From the NCBI RefSeq assembly GCF_019219075.1, contig NZ_JAHUWJ010000028.1, forward strand, positions 1-64,000: a stretch of DNA of 64,000 nt, read 5' to 3'. The DNA comes from Chitinophaga sp. sic0106. GTDB lineage: Bacteria; Bacteroidota; Bacteroidia; Chitinophagales; Chitinophagaceae. This document shows positions 46,273 through 54,518 of the stretch, piece after piece. A program made the position numbers and the translations under genes. The notes under the pieces are model-generated. The model was not told where the DNA came from, searched no databases, and worked only from the letters and a program-made list of their open reading frames with translations. Position 1 is the first letter of the stretch; the number at the start of each line of letters is the position of its first letter.

Positions 46273-48420
46273 CTAAACTGTAACTATAATTATATTTTGG
46301 GCTTCTCTAATTGTTCCAGATAAGTCTATGCTTTTTTCTAGAATCGTTTTCTTAGCAAGGTTGTCGGGTAGACATTCCGAAAATTTTGAAAACCATTTAA
46401 CTTCAATTTGAGATTCCAGTAAAATGCTTATTTGTTCTGAAGAAGTTAACTTTAATTGTTCGAGTAATTCCATTATTGATTTAATAGAATAACTAACTTC
46501 TTGAAACTTTATATAAATTCGCTGGTAATTATACTCTTGGTCTGCATTAATATGGTATGCTAAAAACATACTAATGCAGCGATTAATTTTATCTCCGGCA
46601 AAAGTCCATATGGTTATAGTGCTGCCATCTTCAGAACCATCTACAGTCCAATATCCTTCCTTCCACTCTGTTAAATAGAACCTATTTCTTTGGGAGTCTA
46701 AGACGCTGAATCCATAAGGATCTAAAAAGTTAATACTTTCTTTACCTATTAAAATATTTCCTATTTCTATGGCTAATTCATATGGTACATCGAAGTTTCC
46801 CCAACTCCGCCATTTTGGAGGTAGACCTGTTACATTCTTTTTTACAAGCACTTGTTGGGCATCATGATCTAATTTGATTGCATTCCATTCTTGACCTCCT
46901 AAAACAAATACAAAAGGTAAGGTCTGAGTCATCGCAAATGATGCGTCCAGAGTTCCGATTACCTTTTTTCCATCCACTACATTGTACATCGGCCCCGAAT
47001 CAAAAATCGCAAAAAGCCTTTTCCAATTTGCTTTAAGAAATTTTTGTTCTGCTTCAATACCTATTAATAATACTCCAAATGCTTCACTGCGAAGGTAGTT
47101 AGTACTAATCATAGCATCTACCAACTTATCAAATTGCGCACGAGTAATTGATGAAAAACAAAATGCCTTTGATAAAACAGGCCAAATTTGTTCAGGGGTA
47201 GCCCCACGTTCCTGCAAACAAAAGCAGATGATTTGGTGGGCCAAAATATGAAAAGCAGATGTCGAAATATTGATGTTTTCCGACTGCCTTTTTAGGCCCA
47301 AGCTAACACATCCAACCAGCAATAAAAGCTCTTCAGGATCAGAGCATAGGCCGCGGAAAAACTGAGGGCGTCCTGTTCTTCGTCCAGTTCTACCCACGCG
47401 TTGTAAAAAAGATCCTGCACTTGTAAGTGAGCCTATTTGGATTACCTGATCCAATTCTCCAATGTCAATTCCTAGTTCTAGTGTGGATGTGCTGATTATA
47501 GCATTCAGGGACATTTCTGTAGCATTTTTTATCGAATTTTCTGCTTCTTCTCTTAAATGTTTACTTACAGAGGAGTGATGGGTTTTGACTTTTACTGGAA
47601 ATCTTGAATTGAGGTTGAGTTCATTTATCCTTGTGGCTGTTTCTTCGCTTGATGATCGGGAGCGTTCAAATACAATGGATTTCTTACGAATTAACAGGTT
47701 ATAAAGAGTGGATTGAAGGTCTGCTCCTTCATCTTTGAAAAACTGAACTTTGAAATCCCGCTCTTTCTCAATTCCGGATTTCACGCATAGATATTCTCCT
47801 TCATGCATTCGATTCCCAACTAGCCATTTAAGAAGCCCCTGAGGGTTGCCAATAGTCGCTGTGATCGCAATTCGTTGTACAGGTAATGGCAATGCTGTTT
47901 CTAAGCGTTCAAGTAAGGATGATAGATGAATTCCTCGTTCTGTTAAAGCGAAATAATGGGCCTCATCAATCACAATTGTCTCAAGACTTTTAAAAACTTC
48001 TTGCCAATTTGCTCTCCTAAGTAATATAGCTTCAATGGATTCAGGTGTGGTCAACAAAATATCAGCAGGAAAAGTCATTTGCTGTAACTTATCAGATTGA
48101 CTTACATCACCGTGCCATTTGAATGCTTCCAGATAGCACATTTGTGCATATGGTAAGACTCGTAATGATAAGTCATTAAGCAACGCCTTTAAAGGAGCAA
48201 TATACAATATCTTAAATCCAGATTTCGATGACGAAGAAATCCTTGTTAGTAATGGAAATAAAACGGCCTCCGTTTTTCCACCTGAAGTGGGAGCTTCAAT
48301 TACACAATTCTTACCATGGAATATTGGATCAAAGGCCCTTTTTTGAATTTCTGTGAGGTCCTTCCAACCTTTATTCTTTATGTAGTCTTGAATTCGTGGA
48401 TGTAGTTTTTTGAACTCCAT
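46273..48420 (-). CDS. DEAD/DEAH-box helicase, BrxHI/Lhr-like
   Basis: The 715-residue protein has superfamily 2 motifs: Walker A EAPTSGGKT (42-50), IAPLKALLNDL, TTPESIE, DEAH at 152-155, TATIGNP (188-194), STLELGIDIG (312-321) and RVGRTGRRTG (341-350). The long C-terminal part (about 380-715) fits Lhr-type helicases, and in size and partner it resembles BrxHI of type 2 BREX. It starts 11 bp after the BrxD-like gene, so both are one operon. No PglX methylase, PglZ phosphatase, PglW kinase or PglY is present. Likely role: ATP-driven translocation on phage DNA, by analogy. Confidence 0.85.
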   Translation of the reverse strand: MEFKKLHPRIQDYIKNKGWKDLTEIQKRAFDPIFHGKNCVIEAPTSGGKTEAVLFPLLTRISSSSKSGFKILYIAPLKALLNDLSLRVLPYAQMCYLEAFKWHGDVSQSDKLQQMTFPADILLTTPESIEAILLRRANWQEVFKSLETIVIDEAHYFALTERGIHLSSLLERLETALPLPVQRIAITATIGNPQGLLKWLVGNRMHEGEYLCVKSGIEKERDFKVQFFKDEGADLQSTLYNLLIRKKSIVFERSRSSSEETATRINELNLNSRFPVKVKTHHSSVSKHLREEAENSIKNATEMSLNAIISTSTLELGIDIGELDQVIQIGSLTSAGSFLQRVGRTGRRTGRPQFFRGLCSDPEELLLLVGCVSLGLKRQSENINISTSAFHILAHQIICFCLQERGATPEQIWPVLSKAFCFSSITRAQFDKLVDAMISTNYLRSEAFGVLLIGIEAEQKFLKANWKRLFAIFDSGPMYNVVDGKKVIGTLDASFAMTQTLPFVFVLGGQEWNAIKLDHDAQQVLVKKNVTGLPPKWRSWGNFDVPYELAIEIGNILIGKESINFLDPYGFSVLDSQRNRFYLTEWKEGYWTVDGSEDGSTITIWTFAGDKINRCISMFLAYHINADQEYNYQRIYIKFQEVSYSIKSIMELLEQLKLTSSEQISILLESQIEVKWFSKFSECLPDNLAKKTILEKSIDLSGTIREAQNIIIVTV

Positions 48421-48431
48421 TTATTTTGTTG

Positions 48432-51284
48432 CTAATTAAGTATTACTGATCCCTCATTTGTCAATGATGATGCGGATTTTTTTAGAAATTGCCTCAGGTA
48501 AACGCCCTGATTTTCTTCACATAAGTCCAGCATTTGGATAAATTCTCGAAGGATTGGTCGGGGTTTTCTATCTACGCTTTCTTCTCCGAAAACCGTCCAT
48601 TCGTTAATAACTTCAACCACAGCATCGTCATCAACATAATGTTTTGCATTCCATCCATACGCAATTCCATACAAGTCTCTGATTTTAAGTACAACTTTTG
48701 TCAAACGCTCACGATTAAGAGATTCCAGGCTTATGATCGGCTGCCTCATACTAACATAGTTTTCATGAGTGAATGGGGTGAGTACCCTTTCAGATAGTGC
48801 TTCATAACTCTTAAGCCCATATCGTTCATCTTCGAAAAACTCATCAGTCCCAGTGAATATGAGAAGACATCCCGGGAGTGCATTTCGACCAGCTTCATCT
48901 ATCAAAAGCCTCAAGGTTTCCAGTGCTTGTTCTCGTTGGCGGGCATGGGGAAACTTTCTGACCAATTCTAATTCGTCTACCAGTAATAGTAACCCTTTAT
49001 ATCTTGCCCCACTAATTATTTCCAAAATGGCGCGCATTCTTGCGAAAACATTATTTGACTCTAAATAACCTTTTACTCCTATATCTCTTAGTGCTTGAGC
49101 GGATAGAGATTTACTACCCATAATCCATGCCACTGCATTTGAAGTCAATTCCATATCTCCTTTCATCTTTCCCTCATAAAATGCTCTTAATGCCTGTGAA
49201 AAGCCAGGCTCGATATCATTAAAATTTGCCAATTCTACTTCAATCGCTTTTTCAACAATCTTGGAAAGCGTTTCTTGCTCTTGTGGTTGACTGTAGTCTA
49301 TTCCTTCGATTCTAGCTGTTTTATTATGGATATTCAGTAACCATGATTCTAGAATGTCCACCAGAGCGCTTGAATCTGTCTTTTCTGGAGTGCGTAATCC
49401 TGTAATCAATCCAGAAAAGAATATTGGCAAATCTGATAAAGGTTGTTCGTGACTAATGTTAATGAATGATACAGCAAATTCATGTTCTAGTGCAAATTCC
49501 TTTAACCAGGAACACAAAAATGTTTTGCCAGAACCATACTGGCCTCTAATAAATTTAAAGTGAGATTTATTTGAATTTACTTCTAGCAATATGTCTGCTA
49601 AATGATTACGTGCGGTTTGTTGTCCGACCATCAACAGATTGAGATTGGTTCGCGGTACTACGCCATGTCTTAATGCATCAATAATATCACGGGCCGATCT
49701 CTTTTCCAAAATTATCCCATCTGCAATATCATTGGATGTCCATTGGTAGATATTGGTGCTTTGCACACTTTTAATCTGAATATATGGTCTGTTTTCTTTC
49801 TTGAGCTTAGCCATTATTTCCGCCATATGGGCTTTATGCAGAAACCAACCTAGCTGGTGTTTGGTTACAATTCTGGTGAGATCTTGTTCAGTAATCGACT
49901 TTGCCTCCTTAAGAATTGATATAATTATTTTTTCATCGTTGCCAAAATTAGGGAATGATCCATCAACTTCTGTCCAATTTGATGGTAAAACACTTGGCTC
50001 TAATATCTTTTCTTGAAGTTCGGAGCTTGCCAAAGCTGCATCCAACTCAGGAGCTACAGTAGCCCGTAATTCAATTGATAAATAAGTTGGTGAATAATCC
50101 AGGATTCTGTCGATCAACTCTTGTTTTGCACCTGAAATATTTAATCCAAATTTTCGACACAGCAATGAAAGGTCATCCTTCCTAAGGTAATTCAATATTG
50201 ACCTTTCAGATTTATAGCATTCTAATATTCTCTTTATTTTTTCATCCTTTGTACCACTCGTCATTAATTGGTTTTGATATAGGATGTCATATAGTTGCTG
50301 TCCTGTTAAATTCCCCAATACTTTGGCATAAACATCTGAATCCATTTCTCGCATCTCGGGTTCAGGGGGAGCAAGTGGGGATAAATCGTGAGTAATCTTT
50401 GCCGCCAGATCACACTCTTCATCGAAGTACTGAATAATGTTTGCAATTACGGCATTCTTAGATCCACTTATTGCTATTCCATTGCTTCTGCAATAGTCAC
50501 GAAGATTTTCAAGATTTATTTGGGAGAGCAAATCGTTTGGAGGAATAAGGGCTTCTATGAGGCGGTTGACCATTATGTCTTTTGTTCCACTTATGTTTAA
50601 TTGATAGAAGTTCAGTAATTGTGATAACTCCTCTCGACTAAATGCTGTTAATAATCGACGAAATGAATCATCCATTAATTCTATCCCAAATGTTTTTCGG
50701 ATCTGAACCGCTACCTCGTCAGCGATGAGATATTTATTATCATAAGTTAGCAAAATGCCTGTAGCAAGTAAGAAATTTCTCACATTATAGTATTCTTGAT
50801 CAATATTCCAGAGGTCAATAATGGAAGAATCATGCATAAGTGTAAAATGTTCTCGTTCCCATATTCCGAGCTCATTTTTTACAAGTTCCAGTATATAAGC
50901 CTCACTTTTATCAATCAAACCATCATTTTCCCAAGCTCTTTTCAAGATCTTAATGTATAATTTGGCGTCTTTTTCTTTGCCGGAAGTGCTTTGGGTTGCT
51001 CTTTGTGTCAGCTCTTTTAAATTCATCAATACTTTCGCTCTAAAACCATCCACTTCTATCATGAAATCTGGAGCCTGTATTATCAGATTTAATATAGCAT
51101 ACATAGGGGGCTTCCCATATTGGATTTTATCCGAGATATAAGATTGGGAGCTTAACGCAGATATTATTTCTTGGATGATAACTGTTTGAGGAAGTCTCAG
51201 GCTTATTGCCTCATCTATCTTATCTGCTGCTAATTGATCAAGCATTGCAGGTTCATAAGTTTCAAGAACATTCAATAGCTTCAT
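48432..51284 (-). CDS. BrxD-like ATPase (DUF2791) with TerB-like and four SAP-like domains
   Basis: The 950-residue protein has a TerB-like helical region (about 95-150; NDGLIDKSEAYILELVKNEL) and four SAP-like helix-extended-helix segments (about 214-248, 256-288, 325-357 and 366-397), each with an SGTK/SGSK/SGAK turn. A winged-helix-like stretch (about 452-515) precedes the DUF2791 ATPase: Walker A GQYGSGKT (581-588), Walker B LLLLVDE (765-771), then IFTGTDEFFED. The ATPase part matches BREX BrxD proteins, which are normally much shorter. SAP domains bind DNA, suggesting that the N-terminal half recognises or coats invader DNA for the helicase partner. Confidence 0.82.
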   Translation of the reverse strand: MKLLNVLETYEPAMLDQLAADKIDEAISLRLPQTVIIQEIISALSSQSYISDKIQYGKPPMYAILNLIIQAPDFMIEVDGFRAKVLMNLKELTQRATQSTSGKEKDAKLYIKILKRAWENDGLIDKSEAYILELVKNELGIWEREHFTLMHDSSIIDLWNIDQEYYNVRNFLLATGILLTYDNKYLIADEVAVQIRKTFGIELMDDSFRRLLTAFSREELSQLLNFYQLNISGTKDIMVNRLIEALIPPNDLLSQINLENLRDYCRSNGIAISGSKNAVIANIIQYFDEECDLAAKITHDLSPLAPPEPEMREMDSDVYAKVLGNLTGQQLYDILYQNQLMTSGTKDEKIKRILECYKSERSILNYLRKDDLSLLCRKFGLNISGAKQELIDRILDYSPTYLSIELRATVAPELDAALASSELQEKILEPSVLPSNWTEVDGSFPNFGNDEKIIISILKEAKSITEQDLTRIVTKHQLGWFLHKAHMAEIMAKLKKENRPYIQIKSVQSTNIYQWTSNDIADGIILEKRSARDIIDALRHGVVPRTNLNLLMVGQQTARNHLADILLEVNSNKSHFKFIRGQYGSGKTFLCSWLKEFALEHEFAVSFINISHEQPLSDLPIFFSGLITGLRTPEKTDSSALVDILESWLLNIHNKTARIEGIDYSQPQEQETLSKIVEKAIEVELANFNDIEPGFSQALRAFYEGKMKGDMELTSNAVAWIMGSKSLSAQALRDIGVKGYLESNNVFARMRAILEIISGARYKGLLLLVDELELVRKFPHARQREQALETLRLLIDEAGRNALPGCLLIFTGTDEFFEDERYGLKSYEALSERVLTPFTHENYVSMRQPIISLESLNRERLTKVVLKIRDLYGIAYGWNAKHYVDDDAVVEVINEWTVFGEESVDRKPRPILREFIQMLDLCEENQGVYLRQFLKKSASSLTNEGSVILN

Positions 51285-51577
51285 AAATACGTGAGAGTTT
51301 GGTGGTTTAGTATTGGGATCGCTTAAATCTATCTTCCTGTCTTTCCTTCATGGGGCATTCGCATTGCACTCCTGTTGCAACTTAGAACACTTCAAAATTT
51401 AGTATTAAATTAAGTAATTGATTTATAAAAAGAAAATACTTAAGATATATGTTATAATAATTTAATTTAAATGAATAGGTAAAGCAATCATCATTTACTT
51501 TACTATTTGAATTCATTTCAATTGCAGAGGTGCCTGTATCCTTTGTTTGTAAACTCATCAGAAGGTTTTTATGTTTT
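51285..51577. other. AT-rich divergent promoter region
   Basis: No gene is seen. It separates the divergent BrxD-like and DUF234-type ATPase genes and must hold both promoters. An imperfect inverted repeat pairs AAATGAATAGGTAAAG (51469-51484) with CTTTACTATT...ATTCATTT (51498-51518). Confidence 0.45.
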
Positions 51578-51625
51578 TCAATTTGGCCATAACTGTCTGT
51601 TTTTTTATATTTATGGCCAAATTGA
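51578..51625 (+). promoter_or_regulatory. 15-bp inverted repeat against the start of the AAA ATPase gene
   Basis: Arms TCAATTTGGCCATAA (51578-51592) and TTATGGCCAAATTGA (51611-51625) are perfect complements around an 18-base loop. The second arm ends four bases before the ATG at 51630, so a folded transcript would cover the ribosome site. Alternatively it is an operator. Confidence 0.65.
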
Positions 51626-51629
51626 CTTT

Positions 51630-53054
51630 ATGGAAAGGCTAATAGGTAGAGAAAAAGAAATTGTTTTGTTAGACCAGATCAAAGAAAGCAAAGCATCCTC
51701 CTTCGTGGCGGTGTATGGTAGAAGGAGGGTAGGGAAGACTTTTTTAATCAGGCAAGTATTCGATAATAAGTTTGATTTCCAATTGACGGGTATGTCTAAT
51801 GTGAACCTATCCCAACAGCTTGCAAATTTCCATACTTCCCTTATAAAATACCATCCTTCAGCTCATAGTGAGGAGCCTCCTGCCGATTGGTTTACTGCAT
51901 TCCAACAGCTTATTGATTTGCTGGAGTCTAGTAGGCGTAAAAAGAAAATTATTTTCTTGGACGAACTTCCTTGGCTTGATACTGCACAATCTAATTTTAT
52001 ACCAGCACTCGAGCATTTCTGGAACTCTTGGGCAAGCGCAAGAAATGATGTGATATTAATAGTGTGTGGTTCAGCTGCAGGGTGGATGATCAATAAACTG
52101 ATTAATAGTAAGGGGGGGCTGCATAACCGGGTAACTCATCGACTTAGATTAGAACCCTTTACACTAAGGGAGTGTGAAAGCTTCTTTAATAACAGGAAAG
52201 CAAGATTCGACAGATATCAGCTCATCCAATTATACATGGTTATGGGAGGTATTCCCTTCTATTTAGAACAAGTTGATATTAGACAAAGTGCCGCTCAAAA
52301 TATTAATAAACTGTGTTTTGATAAGGATGGAATACTTCGGTCAGAGTTCGATAATCTTTATCAGTCTCTGTTTGACAACGCAGAAAAACATATTGCCATA
52401 ATCGAAACTTTAAGCAAAAAATCAAGGGGATTGACACGCGGGGAGCTGATCAAAGGTGCTAAAGTCCCTACAGGTGGAAGTGTAACCCGATTGCTAAAAG
52501 AGTTAGAAGAAAGTGGTTTCATTCGCAAATACATCTCATATGGGAAAAAGGAAAGAAATAGCCTTTATCAGCTAACTGATTTTTATTCATTGTTTTATTT
52601 AAAGTTTGTAAAAAAGGCGAGCATATTGGATGAGAATAGTTGGATTAATAGCTTGGATAGTCCGGAACAACGCTCCTGGAGTGGTTACGCTTATGAGCAG
52701 ATCTGCCTGGCTCATATTAAGGAAGTGAAAAACGCACTTGGAATCAGTGGGGTGCAAACAATAACGTCATCATGGATCAGTACAAATACCACAGCGGGTG
52801 CACAAATTGACCTTGTGATTGATAGGCGTGATCAGGTCATTAATATTTGTGAAATGAAATTTTCTATTAGTAAGTATACAATCGATAAGAGATATGCAGA
52901 GGAGTTGAGGAATAAGATTGGGATATTTAAAGAAGAAACCAAAACGCGAAAAGCTATTTTTCTAACTATAATAACAACCTTCGGCCTGAACAGAAATAGT
53001 TATGCCGATTCGATGGTACAGAACAGTCTGACTATGGATATTTTATTCAAATGA
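51630..53054 (+). CDS. AAA ATPase with C-terminal DUF234/PD-(D/E)XK-like domain
   Basis: The start at ATG 51630 (MERLIGREKE) is preferred, because the upstream in-frame extension runs through the inverted repeat. The 474-residue protein has Walker A YGRRRVGKT (about 29-37), Walker B KKIIFLDELPWLD, sensor ILIVCGSAAGWM, a winged helix and a C-terminal DUF234-type domain with GAQIDLVID...NICEMKF, the D...ExK nuclease signature. This family is scattered in archaea and Bacteroidota, usually solitary. Its role is unproven; nuclease-like tail and location suggest defence or mobile-element control. Confidence 0.88.
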   Translation: MERLIGREKEIVLLDQIKESKASSFVAVYGRRRVGKTFLIRQVFDNKFDFQLTGMSNVNLSQQLANFHTSLIKYHPSAHSEEPPADWFTAFQQLIDLLESSRRKKKIIFLDELPWLDTAQSNFIPALEHFWNSWASARNDVILIVCGSAAGWMINKLINSKGGLHNRVTHRLRLEPFTLRECESFFNNRKARFDRYQLIQLYMVMGGIPFYLEQVDIRQSAAQNINKLCFDKDGILRSEFDNLYQSLFDNAEKHIAIIETLSKKSRGLTRGELIKGAKVPTGGSVTRLLKELEESGFIRKYISYGKKERNSLYQLTDFYSLFYLKFVKKASILDENSWINSLDSPEQRSWSGYAYEQICLAHIKEVKNALGISGVQTITSSWISTNTTAGAQIDLVIDRRDQVINICEMKFSISKYTIDKRYAEELRNKIGIFKEETKTRKAIFLTIITTFGLNRNSYADSMVQNSLTMDILFK

Positions 53055-53212
53055 TCTTTTGTAAATGGAGTAAGTGACCTTGGATTCCTATTGCAGTGGA
53101 AATTAATATTTAAGGACCACTCTTTACTATGCAGCCAGTAGTACCTTTCTAAAATAGCGACTTATTTTAGAAAATTTTCTACCACCAAACCGACCACCAC
53201 GCCCAAATAAGA

Positions 53213-53248
53213 AAACCGCAAACACTTCTTTCAAAGTATTTGCGGTTT
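53213..53248. terminator. bidirectional hairpin, cassette end 1
   Basis: AAACCGCAAA / TTTGCGGTTT extends by ACTT / AAGT after a single mismatch. It lies between the ATPase gene and the minus-strand cyclase-like gene, next to a tRNA-like fragment. Confidence 0.6.
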
Positions 53249-53254
53249 AGATTG

Positions 53255-53284
53255 CCTGTAACCCAAACGGAACAAATGTTGAAC
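53255..53284 (-). pseudogene. possible tRNA 3'-end fragment (copy 1)
   Basis: On the minus strand, GTTCAAC leads into TTTGGGTTACAGG, which looks like a decayed T-loop and acceptor 3' end. The plus strand CCTGTAACCCAAACGG matches copy 2 with mostly purine/purine or pyrimidine/pyrimidine changes. No full cloverleaf is present. Confidence 0.35.
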
Positions 53285-53328
53285 ATTTTATTGCTTGATA
53301 CTTTCAACCTAGACTATTGAAACATTTG

Positions 53329-54072
53329 TTATTCTTTGAATCGGTCTAGAAATAAAATTGTATTATCCAGTTTCCTTTGCGCACCGTGATGCAGGACAGC
53401 CCCATTCATATGTCTATTGAATGTGTCTGTAATAGATCTTACCATATTGTTATATGCAATTGGGTTTAGACTTGGTTGAATGATACAGAATGAATATTGC
53501 TCAATAGTCGTTTGATCTCTTAAAGGAACAGGGTGTAATATCAATTTCCCATCTTGTGCCAATTGATGAACGATTTCAGGCCTTACTGCATTTATTGCGG
53601 AATTATCAACATATCCACCTGCCCAGTCTTGATTTTCTCCTTTTAGATATGCTTCGACAATACCTTTGCCATACATTGAGGAGTTATAAAATCTTGTGCC
53701 ATTGGCTCCTGGTAAATTCGATGGAGTAAACTCCATGTCCCCTAAAACCATACAACCCCTTATTGGAAACGAAGCCTGCATGCATCTCCAGTAAAATTGA
53801 TGGCAAACATTAACTAGATCAGTGAAGCTATCTTCTGTGTCGTCATTAGACCAAAAAATTATACTATCCGAGATATGCATACAATTTATACGTGAAACAG
53901 CTAGATTAGGGACAACAATTCCAGGCCTTGCATTAATCAATTGACCATTAGCAAGTGCTGTTTGAGATTCTCTAAAGATATGTTGGAAGTGATGGTCAAC
54001 ATAGGCCTTATCATTGTTGTCTATAAATTCTTTAAAACCTAAAATATCGAAGTAAGCGATAAATTTATTCAT
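53329..54072 (-). CDS. protein with a class III nucleotide-cyclase-like fold
   Basis: The 247-residue protein opens IAYFDILGFKEFI, equivalent to the first metal-aspartate strand of class III cyclases (D9). It continues with NCMHISDSIIFWS (D69, second metal site), IRGCMVLGDMEF and MYGKGIVEAYLKGE, in the order of cyclase core motifs. The transition-state Asn/Arg are not obvious, so it may be a cyclase, a relative of GGDEF/cyclase folds or inactive. Defence systems such as Pycsar use class III cyclases, but no recognisable effector is fused. It lies between two tRNA-like fragments. Confidence 0.55.
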   Translation of the reverse strand: MNKFIAYFDILGFKEFIDNNDKAYVDHHFQHIFRESQTALANGQLINARPGIVVPNLAVSRINCMHISDSIIFWSNDDTEDSFTDLVNVCHQFYWRCMQASFPIRGCMVLGDMEFTPSNLPGANGTRFYNSSMYGKGIVEAYLKGENQDWAGGYVDNSAINAVRPEIVHQLAQDGKLILHPVPLRDQTTIEQYSFCIIQPSLNPIAYNNMVRSITDTFNRHMNGAVLHHGAQRKLDNTILFLDRFKE

Positions 54073-54124
54073 TTGGAGAATTTCTTTGGGTGAGTGATTA
54101 ACAATTTTTAGTCTTAAAAATATT

Positions 54125-54160
54125 AAAAAAGGCCACCCTTAAAATAAGAGTGACCTTTTT
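54125..54160. terminator. bidirectional hairpin, cassette end 2
   Basis: AAAAAAGGCCACCCTT pairs imperfectly (two wobble positions) with AAGAGTGACCTTTTT, with A-run before and T-run after. Confidence 0.55.
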
Positions 54161-54161
54161 A

Positions 54162-54192
54162 CCTGTAGCCCAGATGGGATTTATTTGGAACC
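54162..54192 (-). pseudogene. possible tRNA 3'-end fragment (copy 2)
   Basis: On the minus strand GGTTCCAAAT leads into CCCATCTGGGCTACAGG, strikingly like the T-loop and acceptor end of a tRNA, directly next to a terminator hairpin as expected for a tRNA 3' end. The 5' half is absent. Confidence 0.45.
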
Positions 54193-54518
54193 GCTGATGG
54201 CGTTTTTGGGTGAAATTCAAGGGGTGATGGTCTGTTAATTGGGCAGTTCATTCTATAACTATTTGCCTCTGCGTCTGTCTGAAAGGTCTTGTAGATATAT
54301 ATCAAGCTCAAGAGTTGCGATTTCCAAATCAAGGTATAAGCCACTAATCTTATTTTTTTTTGTGTATATATATACTGTATTATGTTTTTTTTGACCAGAA
54401 AATTCTTCAGTCCTTATCTTTAGTCATTTTCTGAAAGGAGTATGTGTTTTGAAGGTGTCGATTACATTGCTTAGTGGGAATTATTTTCATGTATAAAAAA
54501 ATCAATGTATTTAAATCC

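Larger units (their letters stand above)
54073..54518. other. intergenic region with terminator and tRNA-like fragment
   Basis: Besides the two features listed here, the region holds only AT-rich sequence, including a TATATATATAC stretch at 54365-54375. No open frame with a plausible start is seen. Confidence 0.5.

Noticed and set aside
46273..51284. Calling a complete BREX system
   Set aside because: Only the helicase and the BrxD-like ATPase are present; no methylase, PglZ, PglW or PglY gene is found on either side.
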